Assembly (NCBI GenBank): GCA_037157815.1
Contig: CP089984.1
Span: 3,521,001 to 3,585,000 of the forward strand
DNA length: 64,000 bases
Direction: 5' to 3'
From: Sorangiineae bacterium MSr11954
GTDB taxonomy: Bacteria; Myxococcota_A; Polyangia; Polyangiales; Polyangiaceae
Part shown: positions 36,165-44,829 of the stretch, one piece after another
Layout of the letters: each line of letters opens with the position of its first letter
Numbering within the stretch: the stretch's first letter is position 1
The notes under the pieces: generated by a model
Databases searched by the model: none
What the model saw: the letters and a program-made list of their open reading frames with translations, nothing else
Told to the model about the DNA's origin: nothing
Made by a program: the position numbers and the translations under genes

Positions 36165-36806
36165 ATGAGCTCGTCGATAGCAGGTATTTCCATTCCAGAT
36201 AGCAAGCTCGCACGGGAAGCGACCGAGCTGGTCCGAGATTGTTCAACGCCGCTTCTATTTCATCATTCCACGCGCGTGTACTTCTTTGGTGCGCTGACGG
36301 GGGCGAACAAGGGCCTGACCTTCGACCCGGAGCTGCTCTACGTCGGGGCCATGTTTCACGATCTCGGGCTCACCAAAAGGTACGCCAGCACGAGCGAACG
36401 GTTCGAGGTCGACGGTGCGAACGCGGCGGCCAACTTTTTGCGCGCCCACGGCCTGGCCGATGGGGCCATCGAGGTCGTTTGGGACGCCATCGCCTTGCAC
36501 ACCACACCGGGAATCCCGCAGCATAAAAAGCCGGAGGTGGCGCTGGTCACCGCCGGCGTCGAGATGGACGTGTTGGGCCTCGGCTTCCCCAACGTGTCCC
36601 CCGAAGCGCGCGCGCGCGTCGTCGAGGCGCACCCGCGCGGGGCGTCCTTCAAAGAAGATATCTTGCGCGCCTTCTTCGAAGGTATTCACCGCAAACCGAA
36701 TACCACGTTTGGCAATGTCAAGGCCGATGTCCTGGCGCGGATGGATCCAAATTACGCGCGCGTCGATTTCTGCGAGGTGATCCTGAGCTCGGCCTGGCCG
36801 TCCTAG
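36165..36806 (+). CDS. HD-domain hydrolase, cyanamide hydratase-like
   Basis: 213 residues, preceded by GAAAGGAGAG. The HD signature is split as expected: LLFHHSTRVYFFGAL (first His), YVGAMFHDLGLTKRY (His-Asp), IALHTT (later His). The layout matches the cyanamide/isocyanide hydratase-like branch rather than phosphodiesterases of nucleotides. It is expressed opposite a GlxA-type regulator, a common pairing for inducible detoxification of nitrile- or isocyanide-type compounds. The substrate is inferred from the subfamily. Confidence 0.82.
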   Translation: MSSSIAGISIPDSKLAREATELVRDCSTPLLFHHSTRVYFFGALTGANKGLTFDPELLYVGAMFHDLGLTKRYASTSERFEVDGANAAANFLRAHGLADGAIEVVWDAIALHTTPGIPQHKKPEVALVTAGVEMDVLGLGFPNVSPEARARVVEAHPRGASFKEDILRAFFEGIHRKPNTTFGNVKADVLARMDPNYARVDFCEVILSSAWPS

Positions 36807-37037
36807 CTCGAGGGCGGTGTCACGCTCGGCGAGCGGCCCCGATCGTCGGACGCAAGGCGTGATCGGCCGTCACTCCGTGCCGTCTGACGGGGCGCGCGGT
36901 GCCGGCTCATCGTCCCGATGTGCGTGGAGGAGGAGCCTTTGGCGGTGGTCGCCGCGTCGAACGCGGCCAAGAGCGCGCGACTGTTCGGCGGCGTGCCGAG
37001 CCGATCGTTCGCGACATTTCGTGTCGGGCCCGGAGAC

Positions 37038-38210
37038 GTGTACGATGGTCGCTTGCCTCCCGCACTTCGCCTCGACGTCCCCGCCGTGGGAGAGCATCGG
37101 CTGACCGGCGTGCGCCGAACCCGCGCGCGGCGCGCCTACTGGCTCGCCCAGCTCGGCGGCTGGTTCGCGTATGCGTTGGTGCATTATCTCAGTTACATGC
37201 CGGCGCTCGCACCCGGCGAGTACCTCGAGTACCTCGGCTACTCCGGGCTCGTCGCGACCGAGGTGCTCTACATCCCGCTTGGCATCGCGGCGAGCACGGT
37301 GCTGGGGCTGCTCTATGGCCGTCTGCTCGCGCGGCAGACGCCATGGTTCGCGATCGCGCTCGGGGCGGTGTTCGGATGCGCGGTGCTCGGCATGGGCTTC
37401 TTCCTGGGGTACCGGGTGCTCCTGCTGTGGTTCGATCTCCTGGCACCGGGCGAGGCGTTCTTGCGTTGGCCGACCGCGGCGCGCTCGGTGCTGGCGTTCA
37501 CCTTCGCGCTCCTGGCGTGGAGCGGCGCGTGGTTCGGCGTGGTCTTGTGGCAGGCGTCGCAAGCATCGCAACTCCTGGCCCAGGAGGCGAAGCTCCAGAT
37601 GCTGGCGTACCAGCTGAATCCGCACTTCCTCTTCAACGCCCTGAACTCGCTCCGAGCGATGATCGATGAAGACCGGGTCCGCGCCCGCCGCATGGTGACC
37701 GAGCTGGCGGAGTTCCTGCGCTACACCCTGGTCCATCGCCCGCTCGAGCACACGACCTTGGCCGAGGAGATCGAGGCGATCGAGAACTACCTCGCCATCG
37801 AAAAGATCCGCTTCGAAGATCGTCTCGCGGCGGCGATCGAGATCGATCGCGCGGTCGCCGGCGCCGGGGTGCCCGCGTTTCTCCTGCACCCGCTGGTCGA
37901 GAACGCCCTGCGGCATGGCAGCGGCGGATCACCGGGGCGCCCGCTCCATGTGCGCGTGGGCGCGCGGACCGAGGCCGACCGTCTCGTGCTCGAGGTCTGG
38001 AACTCGGGGACCTTGAGGCCCGCGTCGGTGGATGGTCACGGCGGCGCCCTCGTGCCTTCCGACGGCCACCCGGCGGGCGGTACCCGCATCGGCCTCGCGA
38101 ATGTGCGCGCTCGCCTGGACGCGCTCTTCCCTGGACAACACCGGTTTACACTGGCCGAGGTGGGCGGTGGCGTGCTCGCTCGGATTGAGCTGCCATTGGC
38201 CCGAACCTGA
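37038..38210 (+). CDS. LytS/AlgZ-type sensor histidine kinase
   Basis: 390 residues from GTG 37038, preceded by CCGGAG; the open frame goes further upstream without a start signal. About four membrane helices (AYWLAQLGGWFAYALVHYL, VLYIPLGIAASTVLGLLYG, and others to about residue 190) lead to a HisKA_7TM-independent catalytic part: the His-box LNPHFLFNALNSLRAMI and an ATPase with FLLHPLVENALRHGSGG and a final IGLANVRARLDALFPG. Its stop is one base before the response regulator ATG, so the pair is one operon. Confidence 0.92.
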   Translation: MYDGRLPPALRLDVPAVGEHRLTGVRRTRARRAYWLAQLGGWFAYALVHYLSYMPALAPGEYLEYLGYSGLVATEVLYIPLGIAASTVLGLLYGRLLARQTPWFAIALGAVFGCAVLGMGFFLGYRVLLLWFDLLAPGEAFLRWPTAARSVLAFTFALLAWSGAWFGVVLWQASQASQLLAQEAKLQMLAYQLNPHFLFNALNSLRAMIDEDRVRARRMVTELAEFLRYTLVHRPLEHTTLAEEIEAIENYLAIEKIRFEDRLAAAIEIDRAVAGAGVPAFLLHPLVENALRHGSGGSPGRPLHVRVGARTEADRLVLEVWNSGTLRPASVDGHGGALVPSDGHPAGGTRIGLANVRARLDALFPGQHRFTLAEVGGGVLARIELPLART

Positions 38211-38211
38211 C

Positions 38212-38949
38212 ATGTACACCGCGATCGTGGTCGACGACGAGCGGCTCGCCCGCCGGGAGCTCAAACAGCTGCTGGAAGAGGGGCATGGCGACCAAATCCG
38301 GATCGTGGGCGAGGCGGCGACGGTGCAGGAGGCCGCCTCGCTGGCGCGGCTGCACGATCCCGACGTCGTCTTCCTCGACGTCCACCTCGCCGGGGAATCG
38401 GGCTTCGATCTGCTACCGCTGCTCGATCGCACGGTCACCGTGGTCTTCGTCACCGCGTTCGATCGCTATGCCATTCGCGCCTTCGAGGTGAACGCGCTCG
38501 ACTACCTCCTCAAGCCGGTGGCACCGCAGCGTCTCGCGACCACGCTCGCCCGTCTGAGCCGGCCCGCGCCGGCCGAATCGGCGACCGCCGAATCGACGAC
38601 GTCCGACGCGCTGACCTATGAAGACCGGCTATTTCTCCGGTTGGACGATCGCATGGTCTTCCTTCGCGTGCGGGATATCGTGGCCGTCCTCGCCGCCGGG
38701 GACAACTCGGTCTTGCATCTGGCGGGCGGCAAACAGGCGCGCGCCCGCAAGTCGCTCCGCGAATGGGCGGACCGCCTCCCCGAACGCGACTTCGTCCGCA
38801 TCCACCGCTCGACCATGGTGAACCTGGAGTTCGTCGAGCGGCTGGAGGAGTGGTCCCACTTCACCTACCGCGTGTACCTACGCGGTCTGGCCGAGCCGCT
38901 GCAAATGAGCCGCCGCTGGGCCTCGCGGGTGCGCTCCCGGCTCGGCTGA
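38212..38949 (+). CDS. LytTR-family response regulator
   Basis: 245 residues. Receiver domain: IVVDDERLARRELKQLLEEG, phospho-acceptor Asp in DVVFLDVHLAGESG, Thr and Lys in FVTAFDRYAIRAFEVNALDY and LLKPV. A linker rich in Ala/Glu/Ser repeats (AESATAESTT) precedes the LytTR DNA-binding domain (FLRVRDIVAVLAAGDNSVLH; FVRIHRSTMVNLEFVERLEE). Partner of the kinase at 37038; targets unknown. Confidence 0.94.
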   Translation: MYTAIVVDDERLARRELKQLLEEGHGDQIRIVGEAATVQEAASLARLHDPDVVFLDVHLAGESGFDLLPLLDRTVTVVFVTAFDRYAIRAFEVNALDYLLKPVAPQRLATTLARLSRPAPAESATAESTTSDALTYEDRLFLRLDDRMVFLRVRDIVAVLAAGDNSVLHLAGGKQARARKSLREWADRLPERDFVRIHRSTMVNLEFVERLEEWSHFTYRVYLRGLAEPLQMSRRWASRVRSRLG

Positions 38950-39056
38950 GTCGCCGCGCCGGCGAGGGCGCGCACCGATTGGCGGGCAAACTCACCAATT
39001 CGCTTTGCCCAATCGCCTTCCCACGCTCCCATCGGATATGCGCTCCTCTCCCCGAG

Positions 39057-39398
39057 CTAATATGCGAACTTTTCTCTCCGTACAACGGTTCCACGTACGC
39101 GATGCGCGCCATGAACCCGACTGTGAAAGGCCATATCTTCATCTTTGCCCTCATTCGAAATGAACTGGCGTGTGATATCGACGTTGAGCTCTCGGATGTT
39201 CGTCCCATACACGTCGTAGCTGCCCCATTGGAATAGGAGCATGTCCCCATCGTTCTCGCGGTCGCACCCCTCTGCGTGAACATCTCGAAAGAAGGCGATC
39301 ATCGCAGCGACACCATCAGCCGGGGGAAGATGGGCCAGGTGTTCCTTTCGGCCAGCGAGGAATGCTTCGACATTTGGACGGGCAGCGCGCACGAGCAT
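39057..39398 (-). CDS. hypothetical protein
   Basis: 113 residues, ATG preceded by CGGAG. The core looks genuine: VEAFLAGRKEHLAHLPPADG, VAAMIAFFRDVHAEGCDREN, DGDMLLFQWGSYDVYGTN, NVDITRQFIS. The last 30 residues are basic and less protein-like, so a frameshift near the end is possible. No family recognised. Confidence 0.45.
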   Translation of the reverse strand: MLVRAARPNVEAFLAGRKEHLAHLPPADGVAAMIAFFRDVHAEGCDRENDGDMLLFQWGSYDVYGTNIRELNVDITRQFISNEGKDEDMAFHSRVHGAHRVRGTVVRREKFAY

Positions 39399-39570
39399 CG
39401 TGGTCTCCGTCTACCCGAGTGGGCACCGGGGGCTCTTTCCTTCGGCGTGGCGGTGGGAGAACGTCCAGCGGCCCGTGACGCCACCGCGCCACCGGTGTGG
39501 CGCTGCTGAAGGAAGACATGGCGCGCGACCGGAGCGAGATGCCTCGGGCCGGAGCCGATGGGCGAGGTGC

Positions 39571-40236
39571 CTAGGCGCTTCCTCGAGCGCGCGTGGATTC
39601 GTCCGCCTCGCGGATCGCTTCGGTGGATCGGGCGTCGCTGCCCCGGACACCGTGATAGTGCCGCCGCGCTTTTGCGCGGTTTCCGCAGTCGCGCATGCTG
39701 CACCAGCGCCGGCGCCCCGCGGGGGAGCGATCGAGGAAGAGCCAACCGCAGCCGGAACCGTCGCAGAACCGGATCGCCGCGCGCGGCGCCGATGCCAGCA
39801 GATCCACGGCCTGGCTCAGGATTTCATGAAGCACCCGATCGCAGACGGAGGTGCCGTCGCTCCAGCCCCAGACCACCGCGCCGCGGTCCATTTGCAGGCG
39901 TTGTCGGTGGCGGCAAGCGCGCAGCGCGCGATCGGTGGCCACGAGCGCGCTCTCCGGGATCGCGCTCCGGGTCGCCGCGGCATTGAACAGACCATAGAGA
40001 TGCTCACGCGCCGCACGCAGCCGCGCCGGCGCGCGCGACTCGGAGCGCAGTCGCCCTTGCCAGCGGGGGCCTAGGACCGCCGACAGGCCGCTGGTTTCGA
40101 TCCAGACCGCCACGTCGTGGGGGGTCCGCAGCAGCTCGCGCGCGCGCTCCGCGTCGTGCCGGTTGGCCACGGTGTTGACGAAGTCGAGCGCGATGTGTCC
40201 GCCCACGAGCTCGAAGGAGGGTGAGGTCTCTGCCAT
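39571..40236 (-). CDS. CGNR zinc-finger (ABATE-type) transcriptional regulator
   Basis: 221 residues. The N-terminal ABATE domain opens with FELVGGHIALDFVNTVANRH. The C-terminal zinc finger reads RFCDGSGCGWLFLDRSPAGR, then RRWCSMRDCGNRAKARRHYH, giving the Cys-x4-Cys...Cys-x4-Cys-GNR pattern. These are putative stress or antibiotic-responsive regulators. Divergent from the 40285 membrane protein with about 50 bp between start codons, so it may control that gene. Confidence 0.92.
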   Translation of the reverse strand: MAETSPSFELVGGHIALDFVNTVANRHDAERARELLRTPHDVAVWIETSGLSAVLGPRWQGRLRSESRAPARLRAAREHLYGLFNAAATRSAIPESALVATDRALRACRHRQRLQMDRGAVVWGWSDGTSVCDRVLHEILSQAVDLLASAPRAAIRFCDGSGCGWLFLDRSPAGRRRWCSMRDCGNRAKARRHYHGVRGSDARSTEAIREADESTRARGSA

Positions 40237-40284
40237 GCCACCGATGGATTTGCATGGTGGGGCGACCGCGTCTACTCTAACCTC

Positions 40285-41610
40285 ATGCATGCCATTCATC
40301 AGGTTATACGCGCCGCGCTCGCGATGGTGCTGCTCGTATCGGGCTCGCTGCCGGCGTCGGTCGTCATGGCGGAGCCTGCGACGGCTGGCCAAGCCGTCGC
40401 GCTGGGCGCATCGGTGGTGCCTTTGAATGGGCCCTGGAAATTCCACACGGGCGACGATCCGCGATGGGCCGATCCGAGCTTCGACGACTCCGATTGGGAG
40501 AGCGTCGACCTCACGCCGGCGGCGGGCGCGCACGACGGCGACGTGGGGCTCATGGGGTACGTGCCTGGATGGCTCGCGCGAGGGCACCCCCATTACTGGG
40601 GATATGCGTGGTATCGCATTCGAATATCGGTGACCGCGCCGCCGGCATACCAACTTGCGTTGACGGGGCCCCTGCTGGTCGACGACGCGTATCAAGTCTT
40701 CCTCGACGGCCGGCTGCTCGGGGCCTCCAGCCCATTTTCGGGGCCCGAGCCCGTCGTTTACGGCGTTCAACCGAGCTTGTTTCCGTTGCCGCCCCTTCAT
40801 ACCCGCGAGGGCGGCTCGGCCCTCTTGGCGTTTCGCGTGTGGATGGGAGAGGACACCATGCGCAGCTTGGACGACACCGGCGGCATTCACATCGCGCCCG
40901 CGATCGGGGAGGCGAGAGACGCCGACGCGCGGCACCGCTTGGAGTGGTGGGACTTCTTCACCGGGTACGTCGCCGACGCGCTGGAGCCCGTCCTGCTCGT
41001 CGCGCTGGCGGCGGTGTCGCTGGTCGTGTTCGCGTTCGAGCGGAAGAACCGCGCGTATCCATGGCTTTGCGCGGCATTGGTGGCGAACGCGCTCCTGCGC
41101 GTCAATCAAGTCGTCATCTATTGGACGCACTGGGCGAGCATCGACACCGTCGAGCACCTGCGCGCCGTCCTGGGCCCCTCGATGTTGGCCGCTTGGGTCA
41201 TGACGTGGCGGGAGTGGTTCGACGTGCGCCAGCCCCCGTGGATCCCCCGCGCGACCGCCGCGCTCGCGGTGCTGCTCGCGGCATTGCTGATGGCGGGCCG
41301 CACGATGTCCATCGCGCAAACGGGGGTGCGCTGCGCGTTTTTCGCGCTCATTGCCTTTATCACCTTCGCAGGGATCCGCCGCATGGGACGCCGCGCGTGG
41401 CCCGTGCTCCCCGTGGTGCTCCTCGGCCTGGTGGTGCAGTTCGCCCCCGAGTTGAACGCGCTCCACGTGCCCGGCATATGGTTTCCTTTCGGGGTGGGGG
41501 TGTCGCGCACCCAATTTGGGTTCGCGGGGTTGATCGTGGTGCTCACGGCCTTGCTGTTCGGCCGCCTCCTTTCGATCGCGCGCGCCCATCGACGGGCCGG
41601 CGCGCTGTAG
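40285..41610 (+). CDS. 7TM sensor-like protein with extracellular sugar-binding-like domain, no output domain
   Basis: 441 residues. A signal peptide (ending SVVMAEP) precedes a jelly-roll domain of the galactose-binding type (LNGPWKFHTGDDPRWADPSF, DDSDWESVDLTP, YAWYRIRISVTAPPAYQLAL, VDDAYQVFLDGRLLG), then seven or so membrane helices from about 235 (PVLLVALAAVSLVVFAFERK; AALAVLLAALLMAGRTM; WPVLPVVLLGLVVQF; GLIVVLTALLFGRLLSIA). This is the input half of 7TMR-type kinases or GGDEF proteins, but it stops right after the last helix. It must signal through a partner or serve another role. Confidence 0.75.
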   Translation: MHAIHQVIRAALAMVLLVSGSLPASVVMAEPATAGQAVALGASVVPLNGPWKFHTGDDPRWADPSFDDSDWESVDLTPAAGAHDGDVGLMGYVPGWLARGHPHYWGYAWYRIRISVTAPPAYQLALTGPLLVDDAYQVFLDGRLLGASSPFSGPEPVVYGVQPSLFPLPPLHTREGGSALLAFRVWMGEDTMRSLDDTGGIHIAPAIGEARDADARHRLEWWDFFTGYVADALEPVLLVALAAVSLVVFAFERKNRAYPWLCAALVANALLRVNQVVIYWTHWASIDTVEHLRAVLGPSMLAAWVMTWREWFDVRQPPWIPRATAALAVLLAALLMAGRTMSIAQTGVRCAFFALIAFITFAGIRRMGRRAWPVLPVVLLGLVVQFAPELNALHVPGIWFPFGVGVSRTQFGFAGLIVVLTALLFGRLLSIARAHRRAGAL

Positions 41611-41668
41611 ACCTCCGCAGATGTGGGCGACTTCAGCATTCCGTCTGCTCGTGGTAGGTTTCGCTGGG

Positions 41669-42061
41669 ATGAGTGACGCGGCCCATATCGATCCATGGCG
41701 CATTGTGCTGCGGACCATCACGTGTTTCGAAGATGCTCACGCTCTCTGCGCGCTCTTCCGCGCATCGCCGACCGAGCTCCTCGCGAACGGCCGCCCCGCC
41801 AACGACATCGTCGGAGGCATCCTCGTGGGCGACAGGGCCTTCGAGGGTCGCGTCATCGAGCACCTGTGTGAACGATTCGGTGGTGTCGACGCCGATTGGT
41901 CTTCGTTGGGGGACGATATCTCTCTGACCGAAGACGAAATTCTTCGTTTTCGCCATGCGTGCGCCGGCGCCGGCGTGGAGCTCCGAGACGCGACCGAAGA
42001 GCAGCTCGCCGCGATGACCCAAGAGCGCGAGGCGCTCCTGGAGGAACAGGCGCCCGCATGA
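41669..42061 (+). CDS. hypothetical protein
   Basis: 130 residues from ATG 41669. Acidic alpha-helical protein: RIVLRTITCFEDAHALCALF, TELLANGRPANDIVGGILVG, then TEDEILRFRHACAGAGVELR. The C-terminal tail is Glu-rich (EEQLAAMTQEREALLEEQAP). No family recognised. The stop overlaps an ATGA, with a short frame before the AraC gene. Confidence 0.6.
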   Translation: MSDAAHIDPWRIVLRTITCFEDAHALCALFRASPTELLANGRPANDIVGGILVGDRAFEGRVIEHLCERFGGVDADWSSLGDDISLTEDEILRFRHACAGAGVELRDATEEQLAAMTQEREALLEEQAPA

Positions 42062-42163
42062 ATTTCGAGTCGACGGTGCCTGGGACGCCGCCCCCTGCCC
42101 GGGACCTCGTCCCGGGGCTCGTTCCCATTGGCCGTGATCTTGCGGCAACGGCAGGTGCGTCGC

Positions 42164-42877
42164 ATGCCGCTGCGTAGCGCGTTTCGATACTGGCGTCCGG
42201 CCGGCATGGGGCTCATCGAGGCCGGCCTCGTGCAGGGGCGAGACGTGGCGCTTCCGTCCCACTTCCACGAAGAGGATCAGATCACGTTCGTGCTCGCCGG
42301 CCGGCGGCTGCTCGTGATCGGGGAGGAGCTCACCGTGCTCGAGCCCGGCCATGGTGTCGTCATCCTGGCCGGAACGCCGCATCACTCCCTTTTCGAGCCG
42401 GAGGAGGTGCTCTGTATCAACCTGTACGCCGCGCCCGGGAGCTTCGCAGGCGGCGAGCTGGTCTCCGATCTGGGCCGGTCGTGGCGAAAAAAACGGGATC
42501 TGCGCTGGGCCGATCTGGCGGACATCGTGGAGGGCCATCGGCGCCTCGTGGGCGCGGTGAGATCGCCCGTACCCAGCCCGCTCGCGCGGGGTGAGGCGTG
42601 GCCGTCCGTCGGTGAAGCCGCCGCCCATGCCGGAATGAGCCGCGAGGGCTTCTCGCGAAAGTTCAGGAGGCTTTATGGCATCCCGCCGCACGCCCTCTGG
42701 CATCTGGCGAAGCTGAATGACGCCCGCAGGTTGCTCCGGGCCGGGCATTCCATCGCGACGGTCGCGGCGGAAGCCGGCTTCGCCGACCAGAGCCACCTCG
42801 GTCGCTGCTTTCGGCGCGCCTTCGGGGTGACTCCTGGGCGCTACAAGGCCGGGCTGCCAGGGTCACATCCGTTCTAG
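42164..42877 (+). CDS. AraC-family regulator with cupin sensor domain
   Basis: 237 residues from ATG 42164; a TTG at 42128 would add 12 residues. The N-terminal AraC cupin (ALPSHFHEEDQITFVLAGRR, ELTVLEPGHGVVILAGTPHH) is followed by the DNA-binding part (WPSVGEAAAHAGMSREGFSR, KFRRLYGIPPHALWHLAKLN, VAAEAGFADQSHLGRCFRRA). The DMT-type transporter gene starts 35 bp downstream on the same strand and may be its target. Confidence 0.92.
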   Translation: MPLRSAFRYWRPAGMGLIEAGLVQGRDVALPSHFHEEDQITFVLAGRRLLVIGEELTVLEPGHGVVILAGTPHHSLFEPEEVLCINLYAAPGSFAGGELVSDLGRSWRKKRDLRWADLADIVEGHRRLVGAVRSPVPSPLARGEAWPSVGEAAAHAGMSREGFSRKFRRLYGIPPHALWHLAKLNDARRLLRAGHSIATVAAEAGFADQSHLGRCFRRAFGVTPGRYKAGLPGSHPF

Positions 42878-42911
42878 CCCGTTCCGTTCTGGGCCTGTTA
42901 GTCGTGGCCCC

Positions 42912-43358
42912 ATGCCTTCGATTTTCGCCTACCTCCTCGTGGTCGTCGCCGGTTGCAGCGTCGCGTTGCAGCAGGTCCTGAACGCGAATCTCCGAGCCCA
43001 GCTCGGGTCACCGTGGTGGGCGGGATTCGTCAGCTACTTCGTTGGCCTCGTATCCATGCTGGCAGTTGCATTGACTGCCCCGGGGCCGCGTTTCTCGTTC
43101 CCGCCTCCGGGCGCCGGCACCTCCTGGGCCTCATGGACCGGCGGCGTGTTCGGCGCCATCTTCGTCGGCATCGCGGTCCTCATGATCCCGCGCCTGGGCG
43201 CCGCGACGACCTTGGCCCTCATCGTCGTTGGTCAGATGCTCGGCTCGCTCGTCTTCGATCATTTCGGCCTGCTGGGATTACCGCAGCACAGTGTGGGCTT
43301 GGTCCGGCTCACCGGCGCCGCATGCCTCATCGTGGGCGTCGTCCTCATTCGAAGGTAG
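42912..43358 (+). CDS. YdcZ/DMT-family small membrane transporter
   Basis: 148 residues with about five membrane helices. Family marks: LVVVAGCSVALQQVLNANLR, GFVSYFVGLVSMLAVALTAP, FGAIFVGIAVLMIPRLGAAT, ALIVVGQMLGSLVFDHFGLL, TGAACLIVGVVLIRR. YdcZ-type half-size transporters export small molecules; substrate unknown. Probably in one unit with the AraC gene. Confidence 0.9.
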   Translation: MPSIFAYLLVVVAGCSVALQQVLNANLRAQLGSPWWAGFVSYFVGLVSMLAVALTAPGPRFSFPPPGAGTSWASWTGGVFGAIFVGIAVLMIPRLGAATTLALIVVGQMLGSLVFDHFGLLGLPQHSVGLVRLTGAACLIVGVVLIRR

Positions 43359-43808
43359 CTTCGAAAAACTCCCTCGAATGAACCTGCACGACCGTCGTCG
43401 AACGAGGCGCGTGCGAAGGGCTCATCGAGGCGGAACAGGAGCCGAATGGTTCTGCCGGCAGCACGCGCCCCGGGAGCCAGGCCCGCAGGGGCAGTAGGTT
43501 GGTCGCACAACCACAGCCGCTCGGCGAAGGGCGCGGGGGCGAAGGGCGCGCGCGCGGATCACGCGTTCGGCATTGCGTCGATGACGTGCTGATTTGCCCT
43601 TCGAAGCGCAGCAGCTACGCGGCCGGATACATCACGCAGCCACCCAAAAACGGCGATAAACGTCACTCACGGGGCGCTTTGCCGCGGACTCGAGAGCGCG
43701 CATCGATGTCTTTTTGCGGACAGCGCGCAAATGGCTACGAAGCACGCTTATTGCTGGGATCCTATTATCCGTTTTCGTATGGGGAAGCGGACAAAAGGGG
43801 GGAATACC
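43359..43808. other. intergenic region with the small-peptide leader
   Basis: No supported long gene. The right part (43740-43800) is AT-richer and ends in a strong G-rich ribosome binding site, so it probably carries the promoter of the 20-residue ORF. Confidence 0.4.
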
Positions 43809-43871
43809 ATGGACCTGATTGGCGCAATTCTGGATCTTGTTAAGCAACTTCTCGGAGGGCTTCTGGGGTAA
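43809..43871 (+). CDS. 20-residue amphipathic peptide
   Basis: ATG with a long G-rich ribosome site (AAAAGGGGGGAATACC) at good spacing, then 20 codons and TAA. The product MDLIGAILDLVKQLLGGLLG forms one amphipathic helix: Asp/Lys on one side, Ile/Leu on the other, with a glycine-rich end. Composition and size are those of surface-active peptides such as phenol-soluble modulins or small type I toxins, but no homology is claimed. A strong hairpin terminator lies about 100 nt downstream. The sequence around it is AT-richer than its neighbours. Confidence 0.55.
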   Translation: MDLIGAILDLVKQLLGGLLG

Positions 43872-43972
43872 GCTGCTAAGCAAAGCTGATCCGAACAATC
43901 GCCGGGCGAGCTGATGAAAGTCGGTCAGGCCAGCGAAGACGTAAAACGTTGAAAACGTAAATGAATCGAGCT

Positions 43973-44002
43973 GGCGGCGACCCTCGTTCGTGGGTCGCCG
44001 CC
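43973..44002. terminator. GC-rich hairpin between convergent genes
   Basis: A perfect 11-bp stem GGCGGCGACCC/GGGTCGCCGCC with loop TCGTTCGT. It sits after the small peptide ORF and after the end of the minus-strand methyltransferase (44053), so it can serve both. No strong T run; bidirectional termination is inferred. Confidence 0.6.
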
Positions 44003-44052
44003 ATGCTTCTACGTGGTCACGTGATCACGAATCGCCCATTGCGCGCACCGAT

Positions 44053-44829
44053 TCATCGCGCGGCTGCATCATCGTCGATTTGCGCCGTGATGAGCCACGC
44101 CCGCGAGTCGAACCACACGCCGTCGCCGGTATCGTGCGCGGTCAACACGGCGCGCAGACGCTCCAGGGCACGGGCCCGCTCGGGATCGGCCTGGGGAAGG
44201 AGGTCCGCGGTCGTGTACAGCTCGAGCACCGAATCGAAGGCGCCGGCCGCATTCGGCCCGTAGAACACGGGCTCGTGCAGGTCGGTCCAGCTGACCGTGC
44301 CGAAGCCCGCTGCGCCGAGGATGCTGCCCGCGGTGGCGCGATCGGCGAGCGAGAACGCGCCGCCACGGGTTGGGGCATTCGCCCGCCCCGAGCCGAGGGC
44401 CTGCCGGAGAGCACCGGTCCACTCCTGGAGATCGCTGCCCTGCCACACCAGCATCACCAGGCGCCCTCCGGGCCGCAGCGCCCGCCCGATGTTGGTGAAC
44501 GCCCGCACCGGTTCGGCGAAGAACATCGTGCCGAACCGGCTGATCGCGACGTCGAAATGGTTGTCGGCAAACGGATGCTGCTGCGCGTCGCCCTGCTCGA
44601 ACGTCACGTTGTCCAGCCCCTCCGCGAGGGCCCGCTCCCGGGCGATCTCCAGCGCCTTCGCGGACACGTCGAGGCCCAGCGCGCTCCCGGCCACGGCCGC
44701 GCGTGCCGCGTCCCGAGTGGACTGTCCGGCCCCGCAACCGATGTCCAGCACGCGATCCCGTGGCCCGATCCCCGTGGCCGCCCGGAAATGCTCGTAGTAC
44801 CGACGAAGCTCGGCATCGTAGTCGAACAT
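44053..44829 (-). CDS. class I SAM-dependent methyltransferase
   Basis: 258 residues. Motif I DRVLDIGCGAGQSTRDAARA, motif II acidic end ALGLDVSAKALEIARERA, motif III-like NVTFEQGDAQQHPFADNHFD, and post-core LRPGGRLVMLVWQGSDLQEW are all present. It belongs to the ubiE/Coq5-like group of small-molecule methyltransferases; substrate unknown. Monocistronic, convergent with the peptide ORF. Confidence 0.93.
   Translation of the reverse strand: MFDYDAELRRYYEHFRAATGIGPRDRVLDIGCGAGQSTRDAARAAVAGSALGLDVSAKALEIARERALAEGLDNVTFEQGDAQQHPFADNHFDVAISRFGTMFFAEPVRAFTNIGRALRPGGRLVMLVWQGSDLQEWTGALRQALGSGRANAPTRGGAFSLADRATAGSILGAAGFGTVSWTDLHEPVFYGPNAAGAFDSVLELYTTADLLPQADPERARALERLRAVLTAHDTGDGVWFDSRAWLITAQIDDDAAAR

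Noticed and set aside
36918-37037. A 40-residue longer start for the LytS-type kinase
   Set aside because: The extra part has no membrane segment and no ribosome site; GTG 37038 follows CCGGAG and leads directly to the first conserved helix.
39571-41721. Extension of the CGNR gene to a 716-codon protein
   Set aside because: The true protein starts at 40236 with the conserved FELVGGHIALDFVNT segment. The upstream part is antisense to the 40285 membrane-protein gene and has shadow-like composition.
43411-43500. A SEC-C-like CPCG motif on the minus strand
   Set aside because: The Cys pattern is only partial, the spacing and final His/Cys do not match, and no surrounding gene supports it.
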